A DNA stretch of 64,000 bases from Sipunculus nudus (lineage: Eukaryota > Annelida > Sipuncula > Golfingiida > Sipunculidae), in contig CM049318.1 of assembly GCA_026874595.1 (NCBI GenBank), positions 42,014,456-42,078,455 on the forward strand, given 5' to 3'. Both the position numbers and the translations under genes were made by a program. The notes under the pieces are model-generated. The model searched no databases, had not been told where the DNA came from, and saw nothing but the letters and a program-made list of their open reading frames with translations. Shown one piece after another: positions 23,129 through 35,640 of the stretch; positions within the stretch are counted from its first letter, which is position 1, and each line of letters begins with the position of its first letter.

Positions 23129-24716
23129 TCGGTGTTATTATCGAGTAAAGTGTGATAACGGAAATACTTCCTCTCTCATTATACTAGTATATACTTGGAT
23201 GCTCTCTCAGTGGAGTAAATCATCAATTTATGAATTGGAAAGTAATAAATATGATAATGAAATTGCTAGGGAATAAAAAAAGTAATCTGGAAAAGAAATG
23301 AAAATTAAGAGATATTACGTCTGAACGAGCTTGCGCCCTCTATGGATGCACCACTGAATAATAAATATGGTAGGATTAACCCATGTACGGCATTAAAAAT
23401 ACAGTTATAAATTACGATGTCATATAAAATAAAATATATTGTAATATATTTTCCATACGTTGAACAAATATGAAAATTAAATATATCCCAGAAGATCATC
23501 GCTGGAACAAACATACATGTATCATATGCAAAACGAAATGTCTTTCAATATGTTAGAGTTCAACGATATTTAAAAAAAATGTTACATTTATATCTTAGAA
23601 AAGGGATACAACATTCCAGATAATATATATCATGTATTATTATAAAATCTGATCAATTTACGAATTTAAGCAAATATTTCTTAAAAACTAAAATTAATTC
23701 TTTTTCAAGTTTTTGACTCTTTCTTTCAAACTTTATCAATCTCGATATTTATATTATATTAATTTCACTCCTGATGTTTCTACATCACATTTCAACTTCA
23801 AATATATAGATATTTATTAATATATTAAAGTATGTTTGCAACTGATTGCATGATAAGGGAATATAACCAGAATGTGCTCCCTTCAACTTCATATTGCTGT
23901 ACGATTACAAGGATCTCGATAAGAAATTACAATTTTGTTTACATAATATATATATATAAATGAAACCGGACCATGAAATGTAAAATAATATTTGGCATAA
24001 AAAGTATTACATAATAGATAAGAGTCTAAGAGATTCATAATCCTAATGAATTTTTTTTGGTCAATGGAAGAGGAAAATGTTTTTCAATTTATACATAAAA
24101 AAAATAAAATATTTTGTTCGAAACAACTTGTAAAAATATTAACTGGACGGTTTTTTGGTTCTGTCAAATTTTCTGTTTAAGTCTTTATTATATTATCAGG
24201 GTGATTTTTAAAGGGGCACATGTATAAAATATTATCAAAACCTTTATTTTTTTCATGTTTCCATCAACATAAAATGCGATAACAGCGTAAAATATTGATT
24301 AGTTAAAATAATCTTGTTTTACAAAATGAAATAAAATATCAATATAATATATTATTTAAAAAAACAGCATCATGAATGTTACAAAACAGATTGAGTTTAT
24401 GAAAAATACATCATACTGAAGAAACTGAAAATGCTTGACACGTTTGCTGACGATATGATGACCAGTGCATATGCCATTACTGGCTTCCGAGTTTTACACA
24501 TTTGGACCATATCCGAGCATTTCCGAGCAAAAAATAGTCATTAACTTCGGATGGATAACTTTGATTATTTAACATGATGAAAGAAAAGACCTTATTCTAT
24601 CAATTAAAATAAAAAGGTTCTTTCCATTGATGTAGTACCATTTTAATTATGCTTCGACCATTGCTTAAAAAAAAGTCCTTGCTTCCGACCTCGGACTTCC
24701 GAGTTTTACACATAGC
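22650..24716. mobile_element. Non-autonomous element with long imperfect terminal inverted repeats
   Basis: The first about 270 bp read against the reverse complement of the last about 270 bp show a run of aligned words in the same order: CTTGGAAGTCGGAAG versus CTCGGAAGTCCGAGG, GATAGAATAAGATTTTTT versus GATAGAATAAGGTCTTTT, AGTTATCCATTG versus AGTTATCCATCC, TGCTTGGATGTTATCCAATG versus TGCTCGGATATGGTCCAAAT, and ACAACTCGGAAG versus AAAACTCGGAAG. The roughly 1.5-kb interior is AT-rich with a long TA run (23073-23126) and no transposase. This is a foldback-type or long-TIR MITE. The edges are uncertain by about 10 bp and no target duplication is clear. Confidence 0.75.
23073..23126. repeat. (TA)n microsatellite
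   Basis: A pure TA/AT run of about 54 bp lies inside the long-TIR element. Confidence 0.95.
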
Positions 24717-24899
24717 CGTTTGGAAATCCCCTACCGGAAGTTATGATTCTCCCGCTGACAGACGTGGAGATGAATTTTTCGAGTAAAACCAGCCTCGGAA
24801 TTAAAAACTGCTGCACGTTTACACGTAAGTCAACCGTGGATGTAATAATTATTATTTTCCCCTACAGAATAACGTTACTTTTTGTCTTAACTCAGGAAA

Positions 24900-25058
24900 A
24901 TGACAGTTCGAGAAGTGGATGAAAATGAAAAAGTAGTGTCAGAAATGGCGTGCACATCTGCACATACTAGAATTGATGCGAACCCATTAGCTTGTACTGT
25001 CACCCCATCGTCTTCAGTTCATCTAAAATCGACGTTTGGGGTGACAAGCTGTCGCTAG
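24900..25058 (+). CDS. Possible small coding exon, 52 residues, unrecognised
   Basis: An ATG at 24900 opens a 52-codon frame to TAG at 25058. It encodes an acidic start (MTVREVDENEKVVSEM) and a Ser/Thr-rich remainder; I recognise no domain. What makes it worth listing is the context. TTTTTGTCTTAACTCAG just before it is a good acceptor, and GTAAGT at about 24826 is a good donor, which would leave a very short intron of about 70 bp in a 5' leader. A second acceptor-like CCCCTACAG ends at about 24867. It begins about 180 bp after the long-TIR element and a 50-bp minisatellite follows at once. It could equally be chance. Confidence 0.25.
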   Translation: MTVREVDENEKVVSEMACTSAHTRIDANPLACTVTPSSSVHLKSTFGVTSCR

Positions 25059-25084
25059 ATTAATACCACAAGCTGCATATCCTC

Positions 25085-25805
25085 AGAAACACTTTTGATA
25101 TATATAAGGACTATAATCGAGCATCAGATAAAGAGTCCTTGAAGATATCCTGCAAAAGGACTGTAATCATTCATTAGATGATAAGTCCCTAAAGTTATCC
25201 TGCAAAAGGACTTTAATCATGCATTAGATGATAAGTCCCTAAAGTTATCCTGCAAAAGGACTATAATCATGCATTAGATTATACGTCCTTAAAGTTATCC
25301 TGCAAAAGGACTCTAGTCATGCATTAGATGATAAGTCCCTAAAGTTATCCTGCAAAAGGACTATAATTATGCATTAGATGATAAGTCCCTAAAGTTATCC
25401 TGCAAAAGGACTATAATCATGCATTAGATGAAGAGTCCTTCGAGATATCCTGCGAAAGGGACTATAATCAAGCATTAGATGAAGATTCTTTCGAGATATC
25501 CTGCAAAATGACTATAATTATGCATTAGATGTACAGTCCTTCGAGATATCCTGCAAAAGGACTATAATCATGCATTAGATGAAGAGTCCTCCGAGATATC
25601 CTGCGAAAAGGACTGTAATCAAGCATTAGATGAAGAGTCCTTCAAAATATCCTACAAAAGGACTTTAATCATACATTAGATGAAGAGTCATAAATATCAT
25701 GCAAAAGGACTATAAATATGGATCAGATGATGAGTCCTAAAATATATCCTGCAAAAGGACCGATGGTGGGTCCTTAATGAGGACCGTTATCATGCAACTG
25801 AATCA
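25085..25805 (+). repeat. 50-bp minisatellite, about 13 units
   Basis: TGCAAAAGGACTATAATCAT recurs with starts at 25151, 25201, 25251, 25301, 25351, 25401, 25451, 25502, 25552, 25602, 25653, 25700 and 25750. Two sub-variants are visible: early units end AAAGTTATCC and later units end CGAGATATCC, with one switch near 25440. The last two units are decayed. Confidence 0.95.
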
Positions 25806-27815
25806 GATACCGAGTCATTCAAGTTTATCTACAGAGGGACAGTGATGTAAATCATTTAATGAGTCTCTGTTTTGTCACAGAAGGCCTGTAATCGTATAAC
25901 TTTGAGCCGTACAGCCAGTTGTATGTGGTTAAGGAGTGAATCGGGTCAGACTCGCTGACCACAGGTTTATATTTATGACATCTCCCAGTTAAAAGCGCAT
26001 GTATCAAGTTGAAGGTGCAGACAGTCAGACACAAGGCAGACGAACTGATTTATTTCAAATATCTCTCGATGAAAAACCTTTCATAATTTGCTGGCATTTT
26101 GCATCAGTTTACCACCTGAATACATGCACCCTAGAATGATTATCTCTGTTAATGTCTAATATTTTTAAAACTTTTTTTCAAAGAAGAAAGTATTTTTTTT
26201 TCATCAGAAATATTGACACTTTTCATCAGTGTATGGTTGTTGATTTGGTGACTGGCCCTGCACCAGGAATAGGCCATTTGATGACCCAAGTCAGGATGTA
26301 CATCTTGAATCAAAATGGCACAAAGGGTCTAGTGGAATCGCGAGCGCTCAGACCTGCGGCGGGAGGAGTTAAAACCCCAAGAAAGACCCAATATTCCATT
26401 TTTTCCCAAAAAGTGACTGATATGTAAGGTATGGGTGGAGGTGTACACAAGGTGGATCTCTAATGTATTTCGTCGAAATAATTTCACACATTTTGTTTAT
26501 ATAGTTATTTCACGAGGAACGTCAGGCGAAAGATTTGGTAAAATTTGCAAACGTTAACAAAAAGGACTTAGAGAGCAATGCTGTTTTCATAGCAAATTCT
26601 AAATTTTCTCGGCCTGAAGGCCTACCTTCCACAAAATTGATTGAATTCTTTAAGTATTACTGCAGACATAGTACACAAACATACACGCAAACTTGTCTCG
26701 CTTCTTCATAAGATTTTAATCAAGTGTTTCCTTTAGCATTTTGTAGTCCTTGTAGAAAAAAAACAGATAACGTCCAAACTGTAAGGACAGGAGAGGAAAT
26801 GAAGAAACATTTAGAAGATGTATTTGCATTAATGTTACGTTATGATACAGACATGAGCACCTGTGCAATAGTGTGGGCTAAACATTTGTTATATTACGAA
26901 CAGACCCGTAGTCAAGGTCGGAGAAATTTGTAACTCAAATAAAAAGGAGGCTGAAATTACCATTGACATTTTCCTGATGGTAACCAATAAGAATCTTATC
27001 ATCAGAGATAATGTTATAATGGAAACTCGTGGTTCCAATTACCTGAATGCTTTTGTTTTGAGAAACACAATTAACAACCATATTTTATTAAGGTTTGATT
27101 GAATAATAAGGCTTAATATTAATATCAGAAATATTTATTGTCTCTTGCTGACCAGGATATAACTAAAGCTATGTAAATCCGCCAGCAATAAAAAGGTTCG
27201 ACGACAGTTTGAACGACACAGATCGTAAATCATACGTTCAAAATAAGCTTTTATGATAAATGTACACGTATGGATAAACTTCACATATTTCTCACGAGTT
27301 ACTTAAAAAAAAATTAACAAGTTTTGTCTTTAGACAAAAAATGTAATCGAAAAAAATGTAAAAACAGGTCAAATAACTCCAATGCATTATTACTTTTTTT
27401 TAATTGAAACAAATAGATACAATGAACATACAATAATAGAGTGGACATATACAAATATTTAAACAACACACGACAAAAATTATAGACATACAAAATAACC
27501 TACAAATAAAGATGGTTTGGTTTTGATATTAATATATCTATATTAACTAATTTTTCCTGGTTTGGTAATTAGTATGTACATTCTAGTTGCTCGTGTTCAT
27601 TTTTTTTAATTTCAATTCATTCCCAAAGTAAGCTTTAGTTACTGATTGTCTTATTCTGAGAGGTTTCTACCCTTTTCTCAAAGTCCATGTAAATTTTAAA
27701 ATGTTCAATGCTAAGCATACACCTGTCCTTTGTCTTATAGATAAAACCTTTTACATGTCGGAAAATGTTATTCACTTTCTTATAATATCTTTCTGGTATA
27801 CCAAAGATAATAAAT
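25806..27815 (+). other. No firm gene; weak coding-like patch at 26520-26935
   Basis: Two consecutive plus-strand stretches at 26520-26935 read like degraded protein: KFANVNKKDLESNAVFIANS and EEMKKHLEDVFALMLRYDTD. I recognise no family, and a stop and frame change separate them. The open stretch 26152-26427 (91 codons) is likewise unrecognised. The rest is AT-rich. Confidence 0.35.
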
Positions 27816-27819
27816 TTCT

Positions 27820-29900
27820 CAAATATTAATTGACCTATCCACCACAGCCCAAATGCTCCGCCCTTTTAACTTATTATTATAATGAGCCCCCAAAACGCTC
27901 CTACACATATGGACTTCCAATAATGACGTCACAAAAAGCGATGGCGCATGACGTCGTATTGACTGACGTCATCAACTGGTATCACATGACCATTGTTTAC
28001 TATATCGCAGTCATATATGAACTGCGCCCTTCCGCCAGACGTCGTTTCTACTCAAAACGAATCTCTTCTGTTTGGGCACTGTGGGAAGGACCGAACTACT
28101 TGACAAGTGTAGCCTGGTACCAAATTCTCTTAACATGAAATTAACGAACGGACGGACGATTAACCAAAACTACAGCACATAAATACCGGGTTACTTATCA
28201 GCTAATAGTCAGACGTCAGCTGAGCTAAAATTGCGGGTTCCCTTAACTTGCCGAAGCCCAATTTCAGCCTCGTATATATTATGCACCTATATATAGTACG
28301 TCCCAGTACCCATGTCAACATGATTTTCTGGGATAATTTTCATACGTGTAAAGCAGTGGAAACCTTTCTTGTCCAAAGGTTGCAGGAGCTATTCCGCCGA
28401 CTACCTGCGTAAAAAGTAATGCCTTACCTTGTTTTGATTTTGTATGAGACAATCTAAAATATGACAAAACAGATCAAAGCGTTTACGAATTATTCCTTGT
28501 CTGAAAACTGATAATAAATAAGCCAGTCAAACTTATGACGTCAGTCAATTGAAGGTGACGCGCGACCGAACATTGCGACGTCTTTGTGACGTCACTGTTC
28601 TCTAACGAACACAAAACGCAGCCATAGACACTGAAAGTGTACCATGGAGGAATGTACTTCCAGCAGTGCCGATAAGACGCCAACCACGGTATTTCAGCAT
28701 AAATAAAGCGAAAGAGTCGCAAAGTAAATTCGTTTTACATGACATAGAACTACTTTACACAAAATTCAACGCATTTTAACGGACTACATTGGCTCCTTTT
28801 CACCGCTTGTGTATTTCCGCTGTCAGTGTACATGTTGATGCCGCGCGGTGCATTATTGGAGTCAGATTTTGACTCCAACAATCCCTAGACAGCATTGTCG
28901 TACTCTTTAGAGTCCGAGTCTGCGCAGTGTGATATGAACTGTGTTGCAATTTATATTGGATTATTTGTCCCATACGAATTATGTGCTAGGTAAGACATTA
29001 TTATTCCCTCGGTAGTCGGAGGAATGGCTCCCGCAACCTATAGCCTAGAAATTTTTTATACTGTGTCTTTCGTATAATTAAATATCCCGGAAAACTTGAC
29101 GACATGGGTACTGGTAGTATATACAGACTACACGTGTTCTGTTTGACAGAGCTCTGTCAAATTTTGCAAAATTTTGTTTATGTCAGATGATTGACGCTTT
29201 ACAATGTTTAAGGTCACCTGATTGGTTGCTCCTTAGTCCCATGTTTATGATTATTCATTGAATGATTATGCGATTAAGGTCGCATAGAGTTCATGGATAG
29301 GTCGATTGACCTCACCATCACAGCCATTATGCACCGTCCTTTTAACCAAATTATGATAATGAGACCCCGAAACGCTCCTTCACAGAAGGCTTTCCATGCC
29401 CATGATTTCATGAGCTCTTTACGGCACAATCGTAACGTCACACAGGTCAATGATGTATGATGTCGCATTGATGATGTCATCAACTAGAAACGCTCTATCT
29501 CTATTCTCAAGTGTTGAGTATTACCGCAGTCATTGTGAACTGTTTTACTATATTTTGGATTATTTATCTCATACGAATTACGCCCGAGGTAAGACATTGT
29601 CCTACACTCGGAAGTCGGAGGAATGGCTCCTTCAACGTTTGGCCTAGAAATTTTTTTACTGTCTCCTTTGTATAAAAAAATATATCACGGAAAACATGCC
29701 GAATAAGGAGTAAGGTACTGGTACAGACTTCACGTGTTATGTTTGTGAGAGGTCTCACAAGTTATGCAAATTATGTTATTGTAAGGCTCCTGACGGCTTA
29801 CAGTAATATCGGCGACCTGATTGGCTGCACGGAACAGTATTGCTCATGATTCTTCAATAAATGAATATGCTACAAAGGTCACGTAAAGTTCATGGTGAGT
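27820..29900. repeat. Diverged duplicated block, about 600-bp unit
   Basis: The segment 28960-29290 repeats at 29560-29890: CATACGAATTA, GGTAAGACATT, GTCGGAGGAATGGCTCC, GCCTAGAAATTTTT, CACGTGTT and CTGATTGG occur in the same order. The segment 29300-29560 is in turn related to 27820-28030 (CGCTCCTACACA versus CGCTCCTTCACA, GATGTCATCAACT versus GACGTCATCAACT, CGCAGTCAT). These are direct, diverged copies of an unknown repeat. A diverged inverted GTCCGTC head (28140-28235) lies inside. Confidence 0.65.
27924..28594. promoter_or_regulatory. Cluster of TGACGTCA (CRE-type) sites
   Basis: Perfect TGACGTCA octamers lie at 27924-27931, 27964-27971, 28536-28543 and 28587-28594, with a one-off site TGACGTCG at 27949. 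TGACGTCA is the palindromic binding site of CREB/ATF factors in animals. No gene start can be tied to them. Some belong to the duplicated repeat, whose other copy has decayed versions (GATGTCA). Confidence 0.4.
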
Positions 29901-30017
29901 ACAATTCTGCTAATATATTATAACAAGGTTCCATGGGTCATGTAGCTCAGTTGAACTTTTGAAAATTTCAGCAAATGCAAAATATATACTAGTATATATA
30001 CTTATACCTTTTGTTTT

Positions 30018-30046
30018 TTCATATATATATATATATATATATATAT
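30018..30046. repeat. (TA)n microsatellite
   Basis: An uninterrupted AT alternation of about 28 bp, just left of the palindrome cluster. Confidence 0.9.
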
Positions 30047-30094
30047 TTGCATTTGAGAAGTTAGGTGCACATATATTCACACACGATGAGATAT

Positions 30095-30395
30095 AGTAAT
30101 TCGTGCGCACGAATTAATAACTCGTCCGCACGAATTAGTAGCCAATGAGCATTGAGCCAGCCAGCAACATAAGAGAGCTGTTATCATTGGTCACTAATTC
30201 GTGCGCACGGGTTAATAAATATGTTTTCCACCTTGCAAATATAATTTTCACACCTAGTAATTCGTGCGCACGGATTAGTAATTCGTGTGCACGAATGAAT
30301 AAATATTTTTTTCCACCTTGGAAATATATTTTTAACACCCAGTAATTCCACCCAGTAATTAGTAATTCGTGCGCACGATTTAATAAATATTTTTT
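30095..30395. repeat. Cluster of six 20-bp palindromes (TAATTCGTGCGCACGAATTA)
   Basis: The perfect palindrome TAATTCGTGCGCACGAATTA is at 30097-30116. Near copies are at 30119-30136, 30194-30213, 30258-30277, 30279-30298 and 30363-30382. Most are followed by AATAAATATNTTTT and CCACCTTG, so they belong to a short composite repeat. I do not recognise the family. The open frames crossing it on both strands are by-products of the symmetry. Confidence 0.85.
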
Positions 30396-32474
30396 ACCAT
30401 GTCGTCTCCCGGGCTCCGTAAAAGGAAAAGGCCGTGCTAAAATGAAACCCTGTAAATTATAGAACGGAAATGTTAAAACATGGCATGTTAAAACAAGCCT
30501 GTGCTTGCTCTGTATAATTAATGTGGTCTGAAACCATTTAATGATGAAATAGGGGAAATATGGGCCTAAGTGTTATATACGAAAGGATAAATTTTATAAA
30601 TAAAATTATAAGCTGTATTATAAGATGATGGTGTTTACCTCAAGTTATGTAAGATTTGGATACACTCCTGTTATAAAGGGGAGAGGATTGATGTCATTTA
30701 TATTATTTACATTTGGAAATGGAGTGCTATTGTCACACAGGTTTTGACTTGGCCTGATGCTGCAAGTTTACACCATTTTGTCATTTTTATCTCATGAGTA
30801 TTTATTCAGCTTCTGTCATACAAAATTGCTGAGAACCAGGATATACAAGGGTCAGAACACCCAATAAATTATACACGGAGCAATGTTTCAAGCGTGTATA
30901 TTTGGCCTAAAAGGTACTGATTTTATATGTATGCCAATAACTTAATACATTTGCAAAATTAATATCTATTTTTTGGTATACAATAAAATCATGATTAAAT
31001 AAAGTTATATCCCTGCGAAAAAGGCTTTAGCTTCTGCAATTCTCATTTTAAGTGAGTAAATATATATTTTAAAAAGTGCATTATGTTCGGGCCCAAAACT
31101 TTAAAAAATTAAGGAACACTGGCCTGTATATAGCAAATGTATAGAGGAATATGTATATTAAATATTATCAAAGTCAGATGAGTGGTTTTGATATTAGGCA
31201 GTCTTGAACTGTAACAATTGGTTTTTAATGGAAAATTTAGTTGTTTTTTTTTAATATCTCAAAGGAACGAAATCTTAGTGACCCAATTTTCTGTGTTGTA
31301 AGAGATTTTGGGGACGTCTAACTGTATGCAGCATTTTGGATTCGTCCAATGGTTTAAAAACGTGCCCTGTTAACGGACGGACGGACGAAGGAAAAAGGAC
31401 CATGACCATAGCTAAGATGACTTATAGTTAAATGAGCCAAAACTAATGACTTCCTGCCGTAATGATTGAACTACATTACATCTAAGAAATAAACGTGCAT
31501 AATCCTAAATATGTTATTGACAGTATCTGCAGTAAGGGGTTCCTGTAGGACAAAATTTAAATAGTTTTCCGTTTAAATATAAATAATCGTTCAGTATTTT
31601 ATACTGATTGCCACATTTTTTCAGCTCAACAAATGGAAGCAGCATTTAAAAACAAAACTTCCCATTCCATATAATATATTATTTCTAGCTGATACTCACA
31701 ATTTATCCGATTAACAAAATACTCACAAGCTTGTTTTGATTTAATTTTCTCTATATTTATATGACCGATTCTTATCTTACATTGATTCAATCTTTCCTCG
31801 TCTGCCTTTTCTGTCTCATATTTGTAACTCAGTCCCCGGCTCTGCTTTATGATTGCCCTATATGTTCAATAATCACAGCTATTTGCTCCTTTGTTGACCC
31901 AATATTGAAAACTAACTGGGTCTCCAATGCTCTTATATATTTGATCAACATACACTAATCCTTTTTAAAAAAGAGAATTCACAAAAATACTTTGCCTGTT
32001 TATTTCAATGTTTTTGTTATTCCAGATACTAGGACGGCAAATTTTGCCCTCTGATTTCTTTCCAAGTCGTCAATATATTAATAACATATATATCTAGCAA
32101 CACTTTTTAACTTATTTTTTATAGTCGCATTTAAATAAATGTACCTCCGATCCTTTCAGAAAATGTACCAAGATGTAATTTCCGATCTTTCTGTGTATTA
32201 ATAAAGTACCTTTTAAACCACATAACATGCTGTGCCTTAATGTAACTATCAATATGTAACATATTTAGACCGTCTTCTCCATTTTGTTTTACAAAAATTC
32301 TCTGTTTACTTTTCCCCTAGAGTTTTCCCTTTCCATATAAATGTCCACAATAACTTATTTAATTGATCCTAAATCCTCTTCGTATAACAAAAATTGTTAA
32401 AATGCGTCTTAGTTTTAATTATTCTTCCTTATAGGGTTACGTTCCTTTGTTTCCATATGCGAATTTTCGTTATA
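30396..32474 (+). other. No gene; inverted diverged repeat head at 31360-31440
   Basis: AT-rich. The reverse complement of 31360-31440 reads AAGTCATCTTAGCTATGGTC then TTCGTCCGTCCGTCCGTTAA, a decayed relative of the head at 10087. Short open stretches (31761-31958) are not recognised. Confidence 0.55.
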
Positions 32475-34690
32475 ATAATAATAATAATATGTTCTTATAA
32501 TGAGCATTTACCTAGAATTTAAATATTCCGCACAAAGCGCCTGACAAACATACCAACATGAATAAAATACATTATACGTGCTATAGTTATGAACAAACAT
32601 AAAACTCCATATAAAATCGTCATGTCACTTCTTAAATTATATAACTTTAGAAATAACCTAAGTAAAAGAAATATCCAGACCTGAACATTCACCCTTAAAT
32701 TTGTCCACCGATAAGTAAGTCGGTGACATCGTATGGAGGGCCTTGTATGTAAGTAACAAGATTTTGACTGCATGAGACATACAACTGGTACCCGTGTAGC
32801 TCTAAAAGAAAGGGAGAGATTTGAGCACGTTTTTGGGCACCTGCATACCATGCGGGCAGCCTGATTCTGAATCTTTTGTAGACGAGACACTTGAGATTTC
32901 GGTAATCCATACAAAAGTGAATTGCACACGTCCAGCTATTATAGAATCAAGCTCTGTGTTAGCTGAGATGCAGTAGACTTTGAAGGTATCAGCGGATACG
33001 TCAAAGTTTGTGTTGTGCATGATTAAAGTAAACACTTTTACATATAGAGTTAATATTTGCTTTCAGTTTCATCTGATTATCAAAAATTATCACCGATTCC
33101 GCACGTTTTGAAGCCGATGAAATGCAAGTGGAACCCATGGCCAGGGTACGATAACTTACTTTCTGTATTGGATAAGCTGTGCCAATGAAAATAACCTCAG
33201 TTATTATAAATAATTCTCACGTATAAGTTTGAGTTTATTTCTTAACATCCATTTCTGAATGTCATTCACACTAATCTCTGTTCTGCTTATATTAGGGTCT
33301 GTATTAGTTGGTAGAAATGATGAGTACAACTGAGTATCATCTGTATAAAGAGCATATTTCAAGCCGTGTCTTCTCATAATGTTTCCCAATGGCATTGTGT
33401 AATTGGTAAGTTAAATTGGTCCCAGCACAAAACGCTGGGGTACACCGTATTTCATACTAAGCTGCGAGATGCACTATCTCCAACTGCAACTGACTGTGTC
33501 CGCCTACATGGAAATTTTTAAACCTATCTAATGCTAAAACCTTTAAGTCCAAGCAGTTCAGACAGCCTCGACTCTATACAAGTATCTGGTGATCGATTGT
33601 ATCGAAAGCTACTGACAAATCAAGGAGCACTAGAATTATAATCTGTCGCTTATCAGAAGCTTAAAAAGTGTCATTTTGAACCAGTACAAGGGCGGTTTCT
33701 GTAGAACAGCCTCTTCTATAAGATGATTGCATAGGTTCACCAAGGTTATTCTGAAGCATGTAAGCAGTAAGTCGCTGTGTCACGACTCTTTCTAGCACTT
33801 GAGAGGTAAATGACAGGTTATTTACTGGCCTGTTTTTAGACACTCATCATTCAGTGTAGGCTTTTAAAGTAAAGGAGTATTTAGTGTAGTGCTCAAGGAC
33901 AGCACATTTATTTTTAACAGACTGGGCACTGATTTCCCCAAAATTCATATTACATTTAGTGTTCATTTGACAGTTAATGCAGAGTTCAAACCGCGGGGGA
34001 TGTATGATGATACGATGAAAGTCTACAGGTACTATTTTTACTGATAATCACTTCAGTTCTTCTGCAAGGGGAGTTTTTACATATATTCTGGTTCAGACCA
34101 GGTGTCACAATACTATCTTTTACAGGGCGGTGCATCGGAGCTAGGAAAACATATGTTCTGGTTGGTCGACAGGTCTCATAGTCAAAATGTTTGGTCTGCA
34201 ATTCTGAAAAATGGCAGACTATACATGATTGGGTCTAGTTAAAATCCTTTCCAGTGATGGAATCTGAATAAGGTTGCTGAAATTAACACCGACGTTGGAC
34301 TTTGATCTACACTGTACATTAGAAACAGTAGCAAATACATTTTTAATGGTTTCAGCATTAAAATTAGAGCAAAGTCTTAAATTACAGTAAGCTCAACCAC
34401 CAAAACACTTCAAAGTCTTTACATAGCAGAGTCCTTCGAGAACAGAGTCTTACTGACAGAACGTTAAAGTTGTGCCGGAAATATGGCAAGCAGCTGATTA
34501 CGTTAATAGTCCTTGGTCTTCGAAGTTTTAGTTTCTCCTGAACCAGTGTTGGCAGTGTTGGCAGCTTCTGTCTGAGATCATCTATATCTGGTCGTTTTAT
34601 TCCTGTCGGAGACAGTTCTGTCACCTTGGCAGGATTAACCCTAGTAATCAGAGTATGAACAGCGGCATACAACTCATATATGCGCAATTT
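32475..34690 (-). pseudogene. CR1-like LINE ORF2 (endonuclease trace, RT, 3' tail)
   Basis: The minus strand from 33845 shows RT motifs in order: NRPVNNLSFTSQVLERVVTQ, MQSSYRRGCSTETALVLVQND, LVLLDLSVAFDTIDHQIL and LKYALYTDDTQLYSS (catalytic core with Thr in place of Ala in YADD). After the RT comes FCMDYRNLK/CNSLLYGLPKSQVSRLQ with IQNQAARMV, typical of the CR1/Jockey C-terminal region. The element ends in (ATT)n near 32475, as CR1-like tails often do. Upstream, 34687-33986 has endonuclease-like patches (KLRRPRTINVIS; YVFLAPMHRP). Stops and frameshifts are frequent, so it is dead. Confidence 0.8.
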
Positions 34691-35312
34691 ATTAGCACTT
34701 TGGCATTTTTACCAATGACTGAATATCATCAAAAATTAGTTTTAGGTGTATCTTAGGCAAACTCTCAAATATTCTTGTATATCAGTGTTGCATCATACTA
34801 ATTCCACATAGTTTTCTATTTGGATTGGTTGATTTCTTATGGTTATGACAGCTGTGTCTGGCCCTCTTCTCCTGTGTAATGGATAACCATTATGACCAGT
34901 TAGTGTGTCCTGGAGAAGTTGTTTTGGGCTGGTTTTTTTTGCAAAGACCGTTCTTCATGCACGTTGGATTGGTATTGAGGGGTCCACAAATTCCATGAAT
35001 CATGTTTTTTTCCAAGTTCTTGCATGATCACCATGAGGATTCGGTTTTGCTGCTGGGACTATGTCATCAATTTTGTTTGGTGTAACTATTTGCATAAGCC
35101 AAAGCAAAATGTGTACATGGGGCAATCCTTGCTTCTGCCACTCAATGCTGTACATGTTGCAACGGACTTTGCCAAAGATGCTCTGCTAAATGATGAGATT
35201 CATCAGTTTCTCAAGTATGGAGTGGAAAACTCTTGCACTGAGGTCATGGCGGTCTTTTGTTTTTCTGTTGTTGGGTAGTTTACGAACAATTTCATCCAAA
35301 TTTGGGTTGCAT

Positions 35313-35638
35313 GTGAAAAATTATAAATATATGAATATTATAAATAGATCTGGTCTGCATGTATTCGGGGCCCCCTTGAATGATGAAGGCAAGATGACGG
35401 GGAGTCTAACGTCTGTGGTCGTTCCATCATTGTTGAGGGCACCTCGTAAATGTTTGTACTGATCTGCTCTGAGTTTGGTTTGTTTTCTGAAAAAAAGAAG
35501 TCTCAGATTCAATGTTGTTGCATACATATCTACCAAGTATTGGTGGGCAAGATCTTTAGAATGTGCACATAGTTTGTATTGATTTGGTCTGAGCATCATT
35601 TTGTATGCATAGAGTTGAATTGCTGACAGTTTATTTTT
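35313..35638 (-). repeat. Direct duplicate of Helitron Rep segment (copy A1)
   Basis: Base-for-base the same as 36502-36827, as far as I can read, over 326 bp. It starts GTGAAAAATTATAAATATAT and ends TGACAGTTTATTTTT. It encodes the Rep stretch beginning MMLRPNQYKLCAHSK. It lies at the left side of the inserted segment 35641-36504 and continues leftward into the normal next part of Rep. Confidence 0.95.
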
Positions 35639-35640
35639 AT

